Source: Marinifilum fragile JCM 15579 | GTDB lineage: Bacteria; Bacteroidota; Bacteroidia; Bacteroidales; Marinifilaceae | DNA: 64,000 nucleotides | NCBI RefSeq assembly: GCF_001310955.1 | Contig: NZ_BAZX01000023.1 | Span: 1 to 64,000, forward strand | Direction: 5' to 3' | In this document: positions 8,206 through 17,534 of the stretch, in pieces | How the letters are laid out: the number at the start of each line of letters is the position of its first letter | How positions within the stretch are numbered: position 1 is the stretch's first letter | The notes under the pieces: generated by a model | What the model was told of the DNA's origin: nothing | Database searches by the model: none | What the model saw: only the letters and a program-made list of their open reading frames with translations | Program-made: the position numbers and the translations under genes

Positions 8206-8267
8206 ATAAACCCAAGCGCCAACTACAAGTTATATTTTCTAAGCTGAATTGTTCATGGCATTAGCTT

Positions 8268-8363
8268 TTAAATCTTACTGGCAATGTAAAGTAGTATGGA
8301 TAAAAGACAGATTGCATAAAGTGCAAATCCAGCCCATGTTTCCTTTTTAAAATTTTTAAGCAT
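8268..8363 (-). CDS. 31-aa single-pass membrane peptide at the end of the rdh locus
   Basis: The ATG (8363-8361) overlaps the restored stop codon of the preceding gene in ATGCTTAA, a classic translational coupling. The product has 31 residues: a short basic start (MLKNFKKE), then one hydrophobic helix (FALYAICLLSILLYIA) and a terminal SKI. It resembles small accessory subunits of membrane redox complexes in form only; no family is recognised. The overlap supports both this gene and the frameshift correction upstream. Confidence 0.6.
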   Translation of the reverse strand: MLKNFKKETWAGFALYAICLLSILLYIASKI

Positions 8364-9499
8364 CTTGTTTGTGTTTTTGAATCAGTTGTTTAACTTGATT
8401 TCTCCTGGCAATTACCCAATTTAAAATGCCACCTACAGGACAAAAGAATCGACAAAAGAAATTCGAAAAGAACAAGGCCCCTATGAGTGCTGTAGGCAAA
8501 ATATACCACTGAATGCCTTCGCCTTTTAAAGAGAATCATCATGGCAAAGGGTTCATAAGACGATAAACTTGGATTTTGAGATATAAAGATCAGGATCAAC
8601 GACAACCAAATCAAAAAGTTTGGAGTGAATGCCAGAGCTTTAGCCAGAGATGGATCCATTTTAATATTAATTCCAGATATCTGATGCAGCAACATTTGAC
8701 TGGCTCTAAATGGGCAAATGGCTGTGCAATACACATTTTTACCCCAAATGATGATGATACTTAGTGTTGCAGCAACCAAAAGCCACCAGCTTAAATGAGT
8801 ATGAATATCCGGAAAGTATCCCAATAATATTCTTCCAAAATGAGTCAGCGAAAGCGAGGCATTAAAAAGAAAGCCAATAAACACCAAGCCTAAAAACAGG
8901 TTGAAATATATTAGTTTCTTACTCTTAAAATAGATCGCCAAAAAGGCAATGATAATGATTAATGCAACAATTCCCTCTTTGGGAGTAAGTCTCCAGCTTT
9001 TCTCAATTCGCGGAGTTTCCAGCTGAAATACCTTATGAGCAATTTGGTAGGAAGCATCACGCGCAGCATTGGCAATGGCAAGTGAGCTAACCGTTGCTCC
9101 CGATACGGCTTCTACATCCTTTTTTAATTGAAATCCATCATTCAAACTTTTCTCTTCGTATTGTTTGTAGTATTTCTTATTGGAGAGTTTCGCGACAAAT
9201 GACGGTGTTTCAAAGCTTTTAATCAGTTCTGTTCCAATAATTAATCCACAGGTGTCGCTTATAACCGCTACCTGTAAAGGTCCACCATAGCCTTGAGATG
9301 AACCTGTTGCTAAATATCCATAAAGCTTTTCGTTTTTATAAAGGGGATATACTCCTTCCTCAGCTTCTTTCAGTTGAAGGTCTTCAGATTGAAGTATTTT
9401 TAAATGCTCAAGTTCATGGGAGTGATCGGTAAAGATGATACCATAGCAAAAAGCCATGCCCAGACTTATCCAGGCGATCCAATTGATATATTTTTTCAT
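8356..9499 (-). CDS. FMN-binding / 4Fe-4S membrane protein, NosR/RdhC-like, with a 1-nt frameshift
   Basis: As it stands the frame ends at 8390 after 369 aa. From about 8540 the true frame continues one base over and ends at 8356, giving about 380 aa. The restored tail carries CRFFCPVGG and ends in KHKQDA. An N-terminal membrane anchor leads to a periplasmic FMN-binding domain with SGATVSS (covalent flavin-type site) at about 133-139. Membrane helices follow, then the cysteine motif CTAICPF at about 270. The second motif, CxxxCP, lies only in the shifted frame. The likely role is electron transfer from the quinone pool to the exported dehalogenase. The extra base lies within ATGATGATT near 8531-8545 and may be an assembly error. 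Confidence 0.8.
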
Positions 9500-9687
9500 C
9501 TGTTTAAATTTATCTTCATTTGTCAGATGGTTCCGAAAGCTTTCGGGATCACAAGAAATTCAATCATTTACTTGTCTGTAAATTATATGATTGAATTTAC
9601 ATGTTCGGTTCATGTACTGTATTGAATCCTAATGAATGGAGATCGAAGCCATACGTATCTATGACTCCGAATCTCCTGAAACAAAAA

Positions 9688-9978
9688 CTATTTGCTTGCC
9701 GCTTTTTTTAATGCCAGTTTCCTTGATAAAAGAAGCAGAATGAGCGAAGGAATCACGAAAACGATTAATCCCATACTTGCTGCTCTTGGCTCACCTTCAA
9801 GTATTGAACTAAACGACCAGGCGATACCAAATATGAATAAGAAAACCCCAATGCAGATGCTTATCCATGTAGAGATATTAAATTTCAATTTTTGATTGTA
9901 ATAATATATGAGTCCTGTGGCAAGAGTGGTAATTACGCCCAGGGAAAAAAACAATATTTCTATACCTGTAAATATCAT
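9688..9978 (-). CDS. Small three-helix membrane protein, RdhB-like anchor of the reductive dehalogenase
   Basis: This encodes 96 aa with three predicted transmembrane helices (about 5-25, 35-58 and 66-84) and a short basic C-terminus. The size, topology and position directly downstream of rdhA match the RdhB membrane anchors of reductive dehalogenases, which dock the catalytic subunit on the outer face of the membrane. The family is poorly conserved in sequence, so the call rests on context. The spacing to rdhA is 66 bp on the same strand. Confidence 0.65.
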   Translation of the reverse strand: MIFTGIEILFFSLGVITTLATGLIYYYNQKLKFNISTWISICIGVFLFIFGIAWSFSSILEGEPRAASMGLIVFVIPSLILLLLSRKLALKKAASK

Positions 9979-10044
9979 GTGTTTGATTTTTTAAATGTGA
10001 TTAATATGTATTGCAGTGTGAAGCAACCTGCAATACATTATGCT

Positions 10045-11565
10045 TTAATGTCCATCGTAGCTTTTGCCTTCAGGACTGTAGAATTTCTTAATGGATTCCT
10101 TGTCTTCTACATTACCATATCCAAAGAGTATATCCATTTCACGCATCAGGTCGTGCACCGGACCAGGCATTGCTGCCGTAATGCTATCCACCAATCTGTG
10201 ATGCCAAAAGTCAGGCTTGTTGTACGGACAGGATGCCATACAAATTCCGCAATCATCTCCCAATTCACCCCATAGTTTAAAGCATTTTTTAGCATCAACA
10301 TGATACTTTTTAACGCCCTTCACATTGTACCAGGCATTGTCTTTATTGTCGTGAGTTGGCTCAAAGGATGGTTCTTTATCGAATGAAATGGCTTTGGTTG
10401 GGCAAGCATCGGCACAGCGCATGCAGTTTTTGCAAAAATCCATTACGCCAAATGACTTTGGCTTGTCGTATTCTACAAAGTCAAAATCGGTATATACCTT
10501 TGCCAGTCTAACACGAGGTCCATATTTATAGGTTACGGCTTGTCCCAACCTTGAAGCTTCCCCCAAACCTGCAGCAATAGCATATGGCACACTTAATCCC
10601 ATATCATTACCTGCCGAAACAGCGTTAAATCCAAGGTTTTTAAGATATACAGCCAACTGATAAGGAACTTTTGCCATTTCTGAATAACCAGCTCCTGCAG
10701 CGGCACTTCCCACAAAGGAAGGAGAGGTGGAAATTCCCTCGTAGTCCATATTGAAAGCCATTACAATTACTGTTTTTGGTTCAAAGGGAAAGTCACTCCA
10801 GTCGGTAATAAATTTGTCAGGTCCCCAATTGTGAAGTTCTTCCAATTGTTCCTTGCTTGGAGGAGCCAACAATGGTTTTCTGAATAAAGGAGGAACCGGA
10901 TTCAGGAATTTACTGTAATCCCACCTTTTATCTCTTCGAGTAATTCCTACCAAATCAGCACCAAAAAGTTTAGCAGCTCTTTTAATTTGATTGGCCGCCT
11001 CTTGTTTGCTTTCAAACTTGTATTTTTCTTTTACTACATAGTCGTTATCAAATAATGCAAATTGCACTTTTTCAGTGCGCTGTTCCCAGGAGTTTACTCC
11101 AAAGTTAGGCACTGCAGCCGGACTTGGTCCAGCAGCATAATTATTCATGGCCCATGCTCCTGCTAACAGGGCTTTATCAGCTTGATTGTATCCAATTTTA
11201 TCGTTGTCGTAAGCAAAGTTCATTTTCTGAACAAATGCTTGCCCATCGTCAACAATATCATCTTCTACAGTTTCGCCAATTGCTCGTATTTCGTTCACGA
11301 AAAACGATCGGGCTTGTACATGATCCCAATTTCGAGGTGGTACATAGTCAGGTCGTACTTCTACAGGAAAATCATCATGTGTGGTTACAAATTTATCCAC
11401 AAGACGTTTATCCAATTCTTTGGCTGCAGTTTTTTGCGGTAAATTAGTTAAGGCACCCGCACCAACAGCCGCCGTTATTCCTCCAATTTTAAAGAAATCT
11501 CTTCGATTTAATTTTGATGAATTTTCGTTTTTACTCATTGCGTCAATGTTTTTGTTACAGTTCAA
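10045..11565 (-). CDS. rdhA: Reductive dehalogenase catalytic subunit (corrinoid and two 4Fe-4S clusters)
   Basis: This encodes 506 aa, or 497 from the second Met (start at 11538). A Tat signal peptide has NRRDFFKIGG (twin Arg 21-22) followed by an Ala/Gly-rich hydrophobic stretch. The central part is the corrinoid-binding reductive dehalogenase region. Two iron-sulfur motifs are clear: Cys378, 381, 384 and 388 (CxxCxxCxxxCP) and Cys428, 439, 442 and 446 (CysX10CxxCxxxCP). The enzyme would use organohalides as terminal electron acceptors at the membrane exterior. The related cytoplasmic QueG lacks a Tat signal and the membrane partners present here. Neighbours are an AraC regulator upstream, then a small membrane anchor and an FMN/Fe-S membrane protein downstream. 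The substrate cannot be told. Confidence 0.9.
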   Translation of the reverse strand: MNCNKNIDAMSKNENSSKLNRRDFFKIGGITAAVGAGALTNLPQKTAAKELDKRLVDKFVTTHDDFPVEVRPDYVPPRNWDHVQARSFFVNEIRAIGETVEDDIVDDGQAFVQKMNFAYDNDKIGYNQADKALLAGAWAMNNYAAGPSPAAVPNFGVNSWEQRTEKVQFALFDNDYVVKEKYKFESKQEAANQIKRAAKLFGADLVGITRRDKRWDYSKFLNPVPPLFRKPLLAPPSKEQLEELHNWGPDKFITDWSDFPFEPKTVIVMAFNMDYEGISTSPSFVGSAAAGAGYSEMAKVPYQLAVYLKNLGFNAVSAGNDMGLSVPYAIAAGLGEASRLGQAVTYKYGPRVRLAKVYTDFDFVEYDKPKSFGVMDFCKNCMRCADACPTKAISFDKEPSFEPTHDNKDNAWYNVKGVKKYHVDAKKCFKLWGELGDDCGICMASCPYNKPDFWHHRLVDSITAAMPGPVHDLMREMDILFGYGNVEDKESIKKFYSPEGKSYDGH

Positions 11566-11661
11566 AGCTGCATCTAAAACATTGATATCGCGACAAAATC
11601 AATAATTTCGGACGTATTCCAATTTTATCGTACCATCAATTGCCTCATTTTAAATCGAAAA

Positions 11662-12750
11662 CTATTTGAGTTCTTTCAGGAATTGGGAGGGTGTTTGATT
11701 GGTGAATTTTTTAAAAGCTGCATTAAAGGTAGCTTTCGATTTAAATCCAGCCTCGAATGCCAATGCCAAAATGGTGTAGCTCTTGTAAGCTTCCAGTTTC
11801 GATAAACGCTTAAATTCCTCCACCCTGTAATTGTTGATGTAATCATTAAAACTTTGATTCATTAATCCATTCATGGTTTCAGAAATCTCGTGGGAAGAGA
11901 TGTTACATTGTTGAGAGAAACTTGACAAGTTTAGCTCTGGATCAAGATATGGCTTTTCACTTTCCATAAGCTGATTCATTTTGATTACATTCTTTTCGGC
12001 CAATTCGCGGGTAAGTTTCGATTTGTCATACTTTTTGAATCCACCTAAACCCACTTTTTCGGTGCTTAAATGCAAAGTTCTAGGTTCACTTACAATTACA
12101 TAGGAAATTGCATAAGCCAAAAACATCAAAAAACTAAGGTTAATGATATCCATGGTGGCTTCAAAGCCCGATACAAAGAGTGGAAGATTGGTTTTAATTT
12201 CAAGAATAACAAAGTGCAAACTCATCATGAAACAAAGCAACTTAATCAAGCCTGTTCTTTTCTTGTTGTAATTAAATATACTTAGCGACATGCCTTTGAT
12301 TTGGTAAAAATTCCCAATCATCTTTAAAATCAAGAAAGGATAAATCAGGTAAAGGGAAACTAGAATGTTTTTGGCAATTAATAGATATGTGCTTTTAAAA
12401 GAATTGGTATTCAGATATAAAATAAAGATGACTCCGTTTATTAAGAAAGGAAGCAGATGCAATAAACTTACTTTCGTGAACTTTAGTTTTCCATATAATA
12501 CCGACATTACATAGTAGTACACCACTAATGGGGCCATGGTAGCAATAGGAACTACACTATAGGGCCAGTTCGAACCTATAGTTATGAATCCTTTGTAAAA
12601 GAAATAATAATAAACGTAATGGAATATAATATTAACGAATATGAGCTTTAAAATAAAGTTAGGCAGAGTTCTGAATTTTTTGCGCAGCAATATCAGGATC
12701 AAACCAATAATTTGGGCTGAACAAAAAAGAATCAAATAGGGAATATTCAT
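11662..12750 (-). CDS. Membrane-anchored AraC-family regulator
   Basis: This encodes 362 aa. The first 215 residues or so hold about seven hydrophobic helices; the last 100 are an AraC/XylS double helix-turn-helix ending FNAAFKKFTNQTPSQFLKELK. This layout is common in Bacteroidota. It ends 96 bp before rdhA on the same strand, so it is either the first gene of the rdh transcript or its dedicated regulator. ATTGAT and ATCAAT lie inverted with an 11-base gap at about 11581-11603 in that gap, a possible but weak operator. The signal sensed is unknown. Confidence 0.85.
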   Translation of the reverse strand: MNIPYLILFCSAQIIGLILILLRKKFRTLPNFILKLIFVNIIFHYVYYYFFYKGFITIGSNWPYSVVPIATMAPLVVYYYVMSVLYGKLKFTKVSLLHLLPFLINGVIFILYLNTNSFKSTYLLIAKNILVSLYLIYPFLILKMIGNFYQIKGMSLSIFNYNKKRTGLIKLLCFMMSLHFVILEIKTNLPLFVSGFEATMDIINLSFLMFLAYAISYVIVSEPRTLHLSTEKVGLGGFKKYDKSKLTRELAEKNVIKMNQLMESEKPYLDPELNLSSFSQQCNISSHEISETMNGLMNQSFNDYINNYRVEEFKRLSKLEAYKSYTILALAFEAGFKSKATFNAAFKKFTNQTPSQFLKELK

Positions 12751-12918
12751 ATAAGAAAAGCGATGGTTTAGATTTTTCGAAAAGTAAAGTATTTTTTAAA
12801 AAATCGCAAAATAGCTCGTGCTGATTTAAACTTCAAAAAGGCACAGATGATTGTTTTCGATGTCAATCGTGATTACTATTTCTTATTTGTACATTTGATT
12901 CCTTAATGGAATACAATA

Positions 12919-13380
12919 ATGAATAAACCAGACACACTAAAAGTAGACTTGTACAACCAAGTGCAAGAACTAATTCAATCTAAAATCAAGACAAACCAAG
13001 AATCGCTATCGGCATTAAAAGAATCTGTCGGCAATGAAACCAAAAGTACAGCAGGAGACAAGCATGAAACGGGTAGAGCAATGATGCATCTTGAGCAAGA
13101 AAAGGTGATGCGACAATTAGCAAACAACCAAAAACTAAAAAGTGTTGTGGATAGGATTAGTCCTAAAATCAACAATGAAACTGTTCAGTTAGGTTCACTG
13201 GTAATTACCAACCACATATCTTTTTACGTTTTGGCAGGTTTGGGACAGATGGAATTGAATGGACAGAACTATTTCATCGTTTCATTTCAATCCGAATTGG
13301 TCCAAGCCTTTAAAGGGAAACGAAAAGGAGATAATCTTACATTTAAAGGGCAAAACTATACGATACAAGAGATTTTGTAG
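12919..13380 (+). CDS. GreA/GreB-like elongation-factor family protein
   Basis: This encodes 153 aa. The N-terminal half is a helical coiled coil (about 5-80) containing the conserved NETKSTAGDKHETGRAMM block. The C-terminal half is a small beta domain (LGSLVITN... to FKGQNYTI), as in GreA/GreB proteins. Bacteroidota orthologues are often misnamed 3-oxoacyl-ACP synthase. A role at RNA polymerase is inferred from the fold. TACATTTG at 12890-12897 fits a -7 element. The gene converges on pyrD. Confidence 0.8.
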   Translation: MNKPDTLKVDLYNQVQELIQSKIKTNQESLSALKESVGNETKSTAGDKHETGRAMMHLEQEKVMRQLANNQKLKSVVDRISPKINNETVQLGSLVITNHISFYVLAGLGQMELNGQNYFIVSFQSELVQAFKGKRKGDNLTFKGQNYTIQEIL

Positions 13381-13394
13381 ATCTTATTTGGGAA

Positions 13395-14447
13395 TTAGGA
13401 TATGTGATTGGCTCGTTTGATTAGCGCTTTATTGATATTTTTAATCAGACCAGGACCACCATATATAAACCCAGTATAGATCTGAACCAGCGAAGCTCCA
13501 GCATCTAATTTTTCAAGAGCATCTTCAACGGTCATAATACCACCAACTCCTATAATTGGTATTTTCCCATTCGATTTTTTGTGGATGTAGCGTATTACTT
13601 CCGTGGACTTTTGCTTTAAAGGATTTCCGCTTAAACCACCTGCACCAACCGCTTCAATTTCTTCATCCGAATAGCTCAATCCATCTCTCGATATAGTTGT
13701 ATTTGTTGCAACAATTCCGGCAATATTGGTTTCTGTAACTATATCAATAATATCATCTAGCTGTGCCTCATTTACATCAGGGGCGATTTTTAGCAGGATT
13801 GCTTTGGTTTTCTTTTTGATTTTATTCAATCCCATTAATTTATTCAATAGATCTTTTAAGGGTTCCTTATCTTGCAATGCCCTAAGATTAGGAGTATTCG
13901 GAGAACTCACATTCACCACAAAGTAATCAACATATGGATACAAAGCTTCAAAACAGTTAATATAATCATCGCTGGCACGTTGATTAGGTGTGACTTTGTT
14001 TTTACCAATGTTCCCACCAATTATAATATTGGTTTTCTTTCTCTTTAGTCGTTTTACTGCTTCCAAAACGCCATCATTATTAAATCCCATTCTATTCACA
14101 ATGGCCTTGTCATTTACAAATCTGAATAAGCGAGGTTTGGGATTTCCTTCCTGAGGTTTGGGAGTTAAGGTACCAATCTCAATAAAACCAAAACCCATAC
14201 TTCCTAGCATATCAAATGCTTCAGCATTTTTATCCAATCCCGCAGCAAGACCTATCGGGTTTGGAAATTTTAAACCAAATAGCTCACGTTCTAGTGAAGG
14301 GTGTTTTTGGGTAAGGAATAATGAAGAAATTTTGCGAATAAAGGCAATCTTTTGAAAAAAGATTAAGCATGAAAAAGTAAACTTGTGAATTTTTTCAGCA
14401 TCGAATTGTATTAATACAGGACGTATAATTAGGCGATATAAACTCAT
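13395..14447 (-). CDS. pyrD: Dihydroorotate dehydrogenase (quinone), class 2
   Basis: This encodes 350 aa. It oxidises dihydroorotate to orotate with FMN and passes electrons to quinone at the inner membrane. The N-terminal amphipathic and hydrophobic helices (about 1-45) are the class 2 membrane and quinone module. [12 protein letters not shown] at about 68, [18 protein letters not shown] at about 92 and the [11 protein letters not shown] motif with the class 2 catalytic serine are present. GVGGIM and [10 protein letters not shown] bind the FMN phosphate. The length and motifs are normal and it is a single gene. Confidence 0.96.
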   Translation of the reverse strand: MSLYRLIIRPVLIQFDAEKIHKFTFSCLIFFQKIAFIRKISSLFLTQKHPSLERELFGLKFPNPIGLAAGLDKNAEAFDMLGSMGFGFIEIGTLTPKPQEGNPKPRLFRFVNDKAIVNRMGFNNDGVLEAVKRLKRKKTNIIIGGNIGKNKVTPNQRASDDYINCFEALYPYVDYFVVNVSSPNTPNLRALQDKEPLKDLLNKLMGLNKIKKKTKAILLKIAPDVNEAQLDDIIDIVTETNIAGIVATNTTISRDGLSYSDEEIEAVGAGGLSGNPLKQKSTEVIRYIHKKSNGKIPIIGVGGIMTVEDALEKLDAGASLVQIYTGFIYGGPGLIKNINKALIKRANHIS

Positions 14448-14757
14448 TTTGTAATATTGTTTTGCACAAAGATAATAGGATATTTTGAAGAAAAAGAGTT
14501 TTGTGTCTGATTTAAATAGGAGGATATTAAAACGATTGGTAAATATTTACGAAACCAAACGTCTAATTGATTTATTGGATGAGTTTTACCAATGGTTTCG
14601 CTGCGGTTAATAGTAAGACTGGTATTTTATCTGGAAATGTTAATATTGCTTATAAAAAGCATAAGAAAAAATTTGTCATAAGTCAGAATATTCCTAAATT
14701 CGTAATACAATTTTTTTTTAGAAAAACTACTGCATTAAATATACTAAGTGTTATATA
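14448..14757. other. Intergenic region without a supported gene
   Basis: These 310 bases of AT-rich DNA lie between divergent genes. A 63-codon frame at 14567-14758 overlaps the next start codon but has no recognisable content. No repeat or RNA is seen. Confidence 0.5.
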
Positions 14758-15057
14758 ATGAGTAAATTAAAAGAGATTAAACTCAACTTGTTTCAACTAA
14801 ATGTTCTTTTAGATGAAGAGGAAAAAGCAGCTTACGACTATATTGTTCAGGAAGGCACTTATTGTGTACATTGCAAGGAAATGTGTGCAAAGGGTGTAGA
14901 GGTAAAAGAAAACTTTCTGAATGATATGAATGATATCCTGATAAAAGGAACCTGCAAGAAATGTAATGGCAGAGTAAGTAGGTTTATTGAATATGGAGAG
15001 TTCGATGATTTTCGGGAAAAAGCACTTCGATTTAGAATATCCATTGGAGCTGAATAA
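14758..15057 (+). CDS. Small zinc-ribbon-like hypothetical protein
   Basis: This encodes 99 aa, soluble. Two cysteine knuckles, YCVHC at about 40 and CKKC at about 70, are spaced for a single zinc site. No family is recognised. A strong terminator follows at 15075-15107, which supports it as a transcribed single gene. Confidence 0.65.
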   Translation: MSKLKEIKLNLFQLNVLLDEEEKAAYDYIVQEGTYCVHCKEMCAKGVEVKENFLNDMNDILIKGTCKKCNGRVSRFIEYGEFDDFREKALRFRISIGAE

Positions 15058-15074
15058 ATAAATTCAAATATATG

Positions 15075-15107
15075 CCTCCTTATTGTATGATAAGGAGGAT
15101 TTTTTTT
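15075..15107 (+). terminator. Rho-independent terminator
   Basis: CCTCCTTAT (15075-15083) pairs with ATAAGGAGG (15090-15098), a 9-bp stem with a 6-base loop, followed by eight T (15100-15107). Confidence 0.9.
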
Positions 15108-15262
15108 GAATTAAGGCTTAAAGTGATCTTAAAATTAAGATGAGATAAATCTGTTTAAGAATAGTTAAAGCGTTGTAAATCTGCACATACGTTCGAGGTC
15201 TTAATTGTATAAAAAAAGAAAAATATTGTATATTTAATAATACACCATTAACTATACAATAG

Positions 15263-16126
15263 ATGAAGAACAATGAGATTATTATAAATTTTTGCCCAAC
15301 CGGAATGGTGCCTACAAAGGATATGACACCATTTGTGCCGGTTTCTCCACAAGAAATTATTGAACAAACTCATGAGGCCTACGAAATTGGGATCACCATT
15401 GCACATCTTCATGCACGTGGAGAGGAAGATGTGCCAACTTACAGAAAAAATGTATATCGAGACATTTTTGAAGGGGTACGAAAATATTGCCCCGATTTAA
15501 TTATATGTGGCAGTACCTCAGGCAGGAATTTTCCCGAATTTGAAAAGAGATCTGAAGTCATAGAGTTAAAGCCGGATATGTGTTCGCTGACCTTAAGTAG
15601 TTTGAATTTTGTGAAACAAGCCTCGGTAAATGCTCCCGATATGGTGCAGCGTTTGGCTCTTAAGATGAAAGAATATGGCGTAAGAACTGAACTGGAGTGT
15701 TTCGATTTGGGTATGGTCAATTACGGTAAATATTTAATCAAAAAGGGAATTGTAGAAGGTCCATTCTATTGGAATTTATTATTTGGAAATATTGCTGGTT
15801 TTCAAGCTAGTTTTCAACAAATGGGAACGGCTTTATCCGAAATTCCAGAAGATCATTTCGTGGCTTTAGCTGGTTTAGCTGCCGATCAACTGAAAGTAAA
15901 TGCAGCAGCAATTGCAATGGGGTATGGTGTGCGAGTGGGGCTGGAGGACAACATTTGGTGGGATGAAAGGAGATCACGCCATGCAAGCAATATTGAGTTG
16001 GTGAAGCGCATCCATTCGTTAATTGCAATTCACGATAAACAGTATTTTTCTCCTAAAGAATTTGGTCAACTTGGATTTAGAAATAATGAAGTCGCAAAAA
16101 AATGTGTGCCAGTTACTAGGATTTGA
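15263..16126 (+). CDS. Beta-keto acid cleavage enzyme (BKACE, 3-keto-5-aminohexanoate cleavage family)
   Basis: This encodes 287 aa of a DUF849-type TIM barrel. Family members condense a beta-keto acid with acetyl-CoA to give acetoacetate and a new CoA ester; the type enzyme Kce acts in lysine fermentation. The zinc ligands are visible as AHLHARG (His48, His50), with the third ligand Glu in VGLEDNIWW near 228. Substrate specificity cannot be read from the sequence, and no other lysine-fermentation genes are in the window. It overlaps the acyltransferase gene by 41 bp, so the two are probably co-expressed. Confidence 0.9.
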   Translation: MKNNEIIINFCPTGMVPTKDMTPFVPVSPQEIIEQTHEAYEIGITIAHLHARGEEDVPTYRKNVYRDIFEGVRKYCPDLIICGSTSGRNFPEFEKRSEVIELKPDMCSLTLSSLNFVKQASVNAPDMVQRLALKMKEYGVRTELECFDLGMVNYGKYLIKKGIVEGPFYWNLLFGNIAGFQASFQQMGTALSEIPEDHFVALAGLAADQLKVNAAAIAMGYGVRVGLEDNIWWDERRSRHASNIELVKRIHSLIAIHDKQYFSPKEFGQLGFRNNEVAKKCVPVTRI

Positions 16127-16766
16127 TCCGAATTGGATTTGTGTAATTCATGATTTACTCTATTACAATCATGAAAGTGAAATAGATTTGCAGGTTTTTC
16201 TGAATATTGAAATGCAGGCAAAGCTTAATGATCATTTGATGGAGATTCCTATTCAGGTAAAAGATAAATCAGAAATTAACAACAATTTGCCTTTGCTATT
16301 TGGATTGGCAAGTCCCAAAAATAAATATCCTGTTTATCAGAGTTTTTCAAAGGTTCTAAAGAAGAAGGATTACACCAACTTAATAGCAAACTCATCCATT
16401 ATTAGCCTTAGTACTCAATTTGACAAAGCACTTTTAATGGATCATCAGTGCATTGTTAGTGCACAAACCAAAATTGGTTTTGGGGTAAGTATTAAGCGTG
16501 GTGCAAAAATTGGGCATCACAATGTTATTGGTGATTTTACTGATATCAATCCTGGCGTGATAACTTCTGGAAGTGTTACAATAGGTAAAGGCTGTGAAAT
16601 AGGCTCAGGAGCAATTATCAAGAACAATGTAAAGATTGGTGACAATTCATTTGTGGGAATGGGCAGTGTTGTTACCAAAGACATTCCGGCCAATAGCATT
16701 GCATTTGGTAACCCGTGCAAAGTAATTCGGAAAAATGATATTTGGAACTTTAATTATATCGATTAG
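16086..16766 (+). CDS. Left-handed beta-helix acyltransferase (NeuD/PglD-like)
   Basis: This encodes about 226 aa from the ATG at 16086, inside the end of the BKACE gene; an upstream in-frame ATG at 16023 would deepen the overlap. The C-terminal half is made of hexapeptide repeats (IGHHNVIG, IGKGCEIGSGAIIKNN, IGDNSFVGMGSVVTKDI) and ends with the AFGNPCKVIRK cap seen in sugar and amino-acyl O/N-acetyltransferases. The N-terminal part resembles the NeuD nucleotide-sugar-binding region only loosely. Acetyl-CoA is the likely donor; the acceptor is unknown. Coupling to the BKACE gene hints at a shared CoA-ester pathway, but this is inference. Confidence 0.8.
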   Translation: MKSQKNVCQLLGFDPNWICVIHDLLYYNHESEIDLQVFLNIEMQAKLNDHLMEIPIQVKDKSEINNNLPLLFGLASPKNKYPVYQSFSKVLKKKDYTNLIANSSIISLSTQFDKALLMDHQCIVSAQTKIGFGVSIKRGAKIGHHNVIGDFTDINPGVITSGSVTIGKGCEIGSGAIIKNNVKIGDNSFVGMGSVVTKDIPANSIAFGNPCKVIRKNDIWNFNYID

Positions 16767-16774
16767 AAATAAAT

Positions 16775-16814
16775 ATAGGCTTTGGGGATTTACAAACCAA
16801 AGTCTATTTTATTT
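16775..16814 (+). terminator. Probable terminator after the acyltransferase
   Basis: ATAGGCTTTGG (16775-16785) pairs with CCAAAGTCTAT (16797-16807) with one mismatch, followed by a TTTATTTT tail. Confidence 0.75.
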
Positions 16815-16962
16815 TGGATGACTCGTATTCAATCACTTGTAAAATCAATAAAAACAAAAGGTTTAAATAGAAAGAATATTAAATAGTAAAACACCTGCCT
16901 TGCACTCTTGGTTTTTAACAAAAAATGCTTTGTTTTGTAGTGCAATTTTAAAATTACATATC

Positions 16963-17478
16963 ATGTTGAATAATATTATAAGATTGATTATTGCTGGAAT
17001 TCTACTGTTGGGTTCAATCTTTCTATTTATAAATTCTTTTATAGGATTAGGAGTGTTGGCAGTATTGTTGTCTGGATTATTTGTTCTTACATATTTTAAG
17101 AATGAGAAAAATCTTATTGCCTTTTATTTTTTAAGGAAAAATAAGTTTCAATCTGCTGGAAAAGTTTTAGCAGGAGTAAAGCATCCAGAAAGAATGATCA
17201 AAAGTCAGGAGGCGTATTACTACTATTTATCTGGATTGATTCATTCTCAAGAGCATAAAAACTCTGTGGCAGAAAAACAGTTTAAAAAAGCCTTGAATAT
17301 TGGTTTAAGAATGAAAACGGATAAGGCAGTTGCCAATTTAAATTTGTCAGGAATTTACCTGTCAAGAAGAAATAAGCAACTATCTAAATACTACTTGCAA
17401 GAAGCCAAGAGCTTAGACAAGCAAAAAATGCTTTCAGCTCAAATCAAGGAGCTTGAACATATGATGAAAAGAATATAA
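16963..17478 (+). CDS. Membrane-anchored TPR-like protein
   Basis: This encodes about 171 aa from the ATG at 16963. Two hydrophobic helices at about 5-25 and 28-45 anchor it. The rest is helical, with two TPR-like repeats (YYYLSGLIHSQ..., VANLNLSGIYLSRR...) and a basic C-terminus. The upstream in-frame ATG at 16900 would add a cysteine-rich stretch unlike the family and is less likely. The function is unknown; such proteins usually act as scaffolds at the inner membrane. Confidence 0.7.
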   Translation: MLNNIIRLIIAGILLLGSIFLFINSFIGLGVLAVLLSGLFVLTYFKNEKNLIAFYFLRKNKFQSAGKVLAGVKHPERMIKSQEAYYYYLSGLIHSQEHKNSVAEKQFKKALNIGLRMKTDKAVANLNLSGIYLSRRNKQLSKYYLQEAKSLDKQKMLSAQIKELEHMMKRI

Positions 17479-17499
17479 TACTTAAATGCTAAGTATAAA

Positions 17500-17533
17500 G
17501 AAGCCTGATAATTGATTTAATCAGGCTTTTTTA
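17500..17533. terminator. Terminator, probably bidirectional
   Basis: AAGCCTGA and TCAGGCTT flank TAATTGATTTAA, followed by TTTT on the plus strand and a near T run on the other. It separates two convergent genes. Confidence 0.8.
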
Positions 17534-17534
17534 T

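Noticed and set aside
10045-11565. Epoxyqueuosine reductase (QueG), which shares the corrinoid/Fe-S fold
   Set aside because: A Tat signal peptide, about 500 aa length and the downstream membrane anchor and FMN/Fe-S protein fit an exported reductive dehalogenase.
14567-14758. 63-codon frame ahead of the zinc-ribbon protein
   Set aside because: It has no recognisable motif, no promoter or ribosome-binding site and low-complexity composition, and it only abuts the next ATG by chance.
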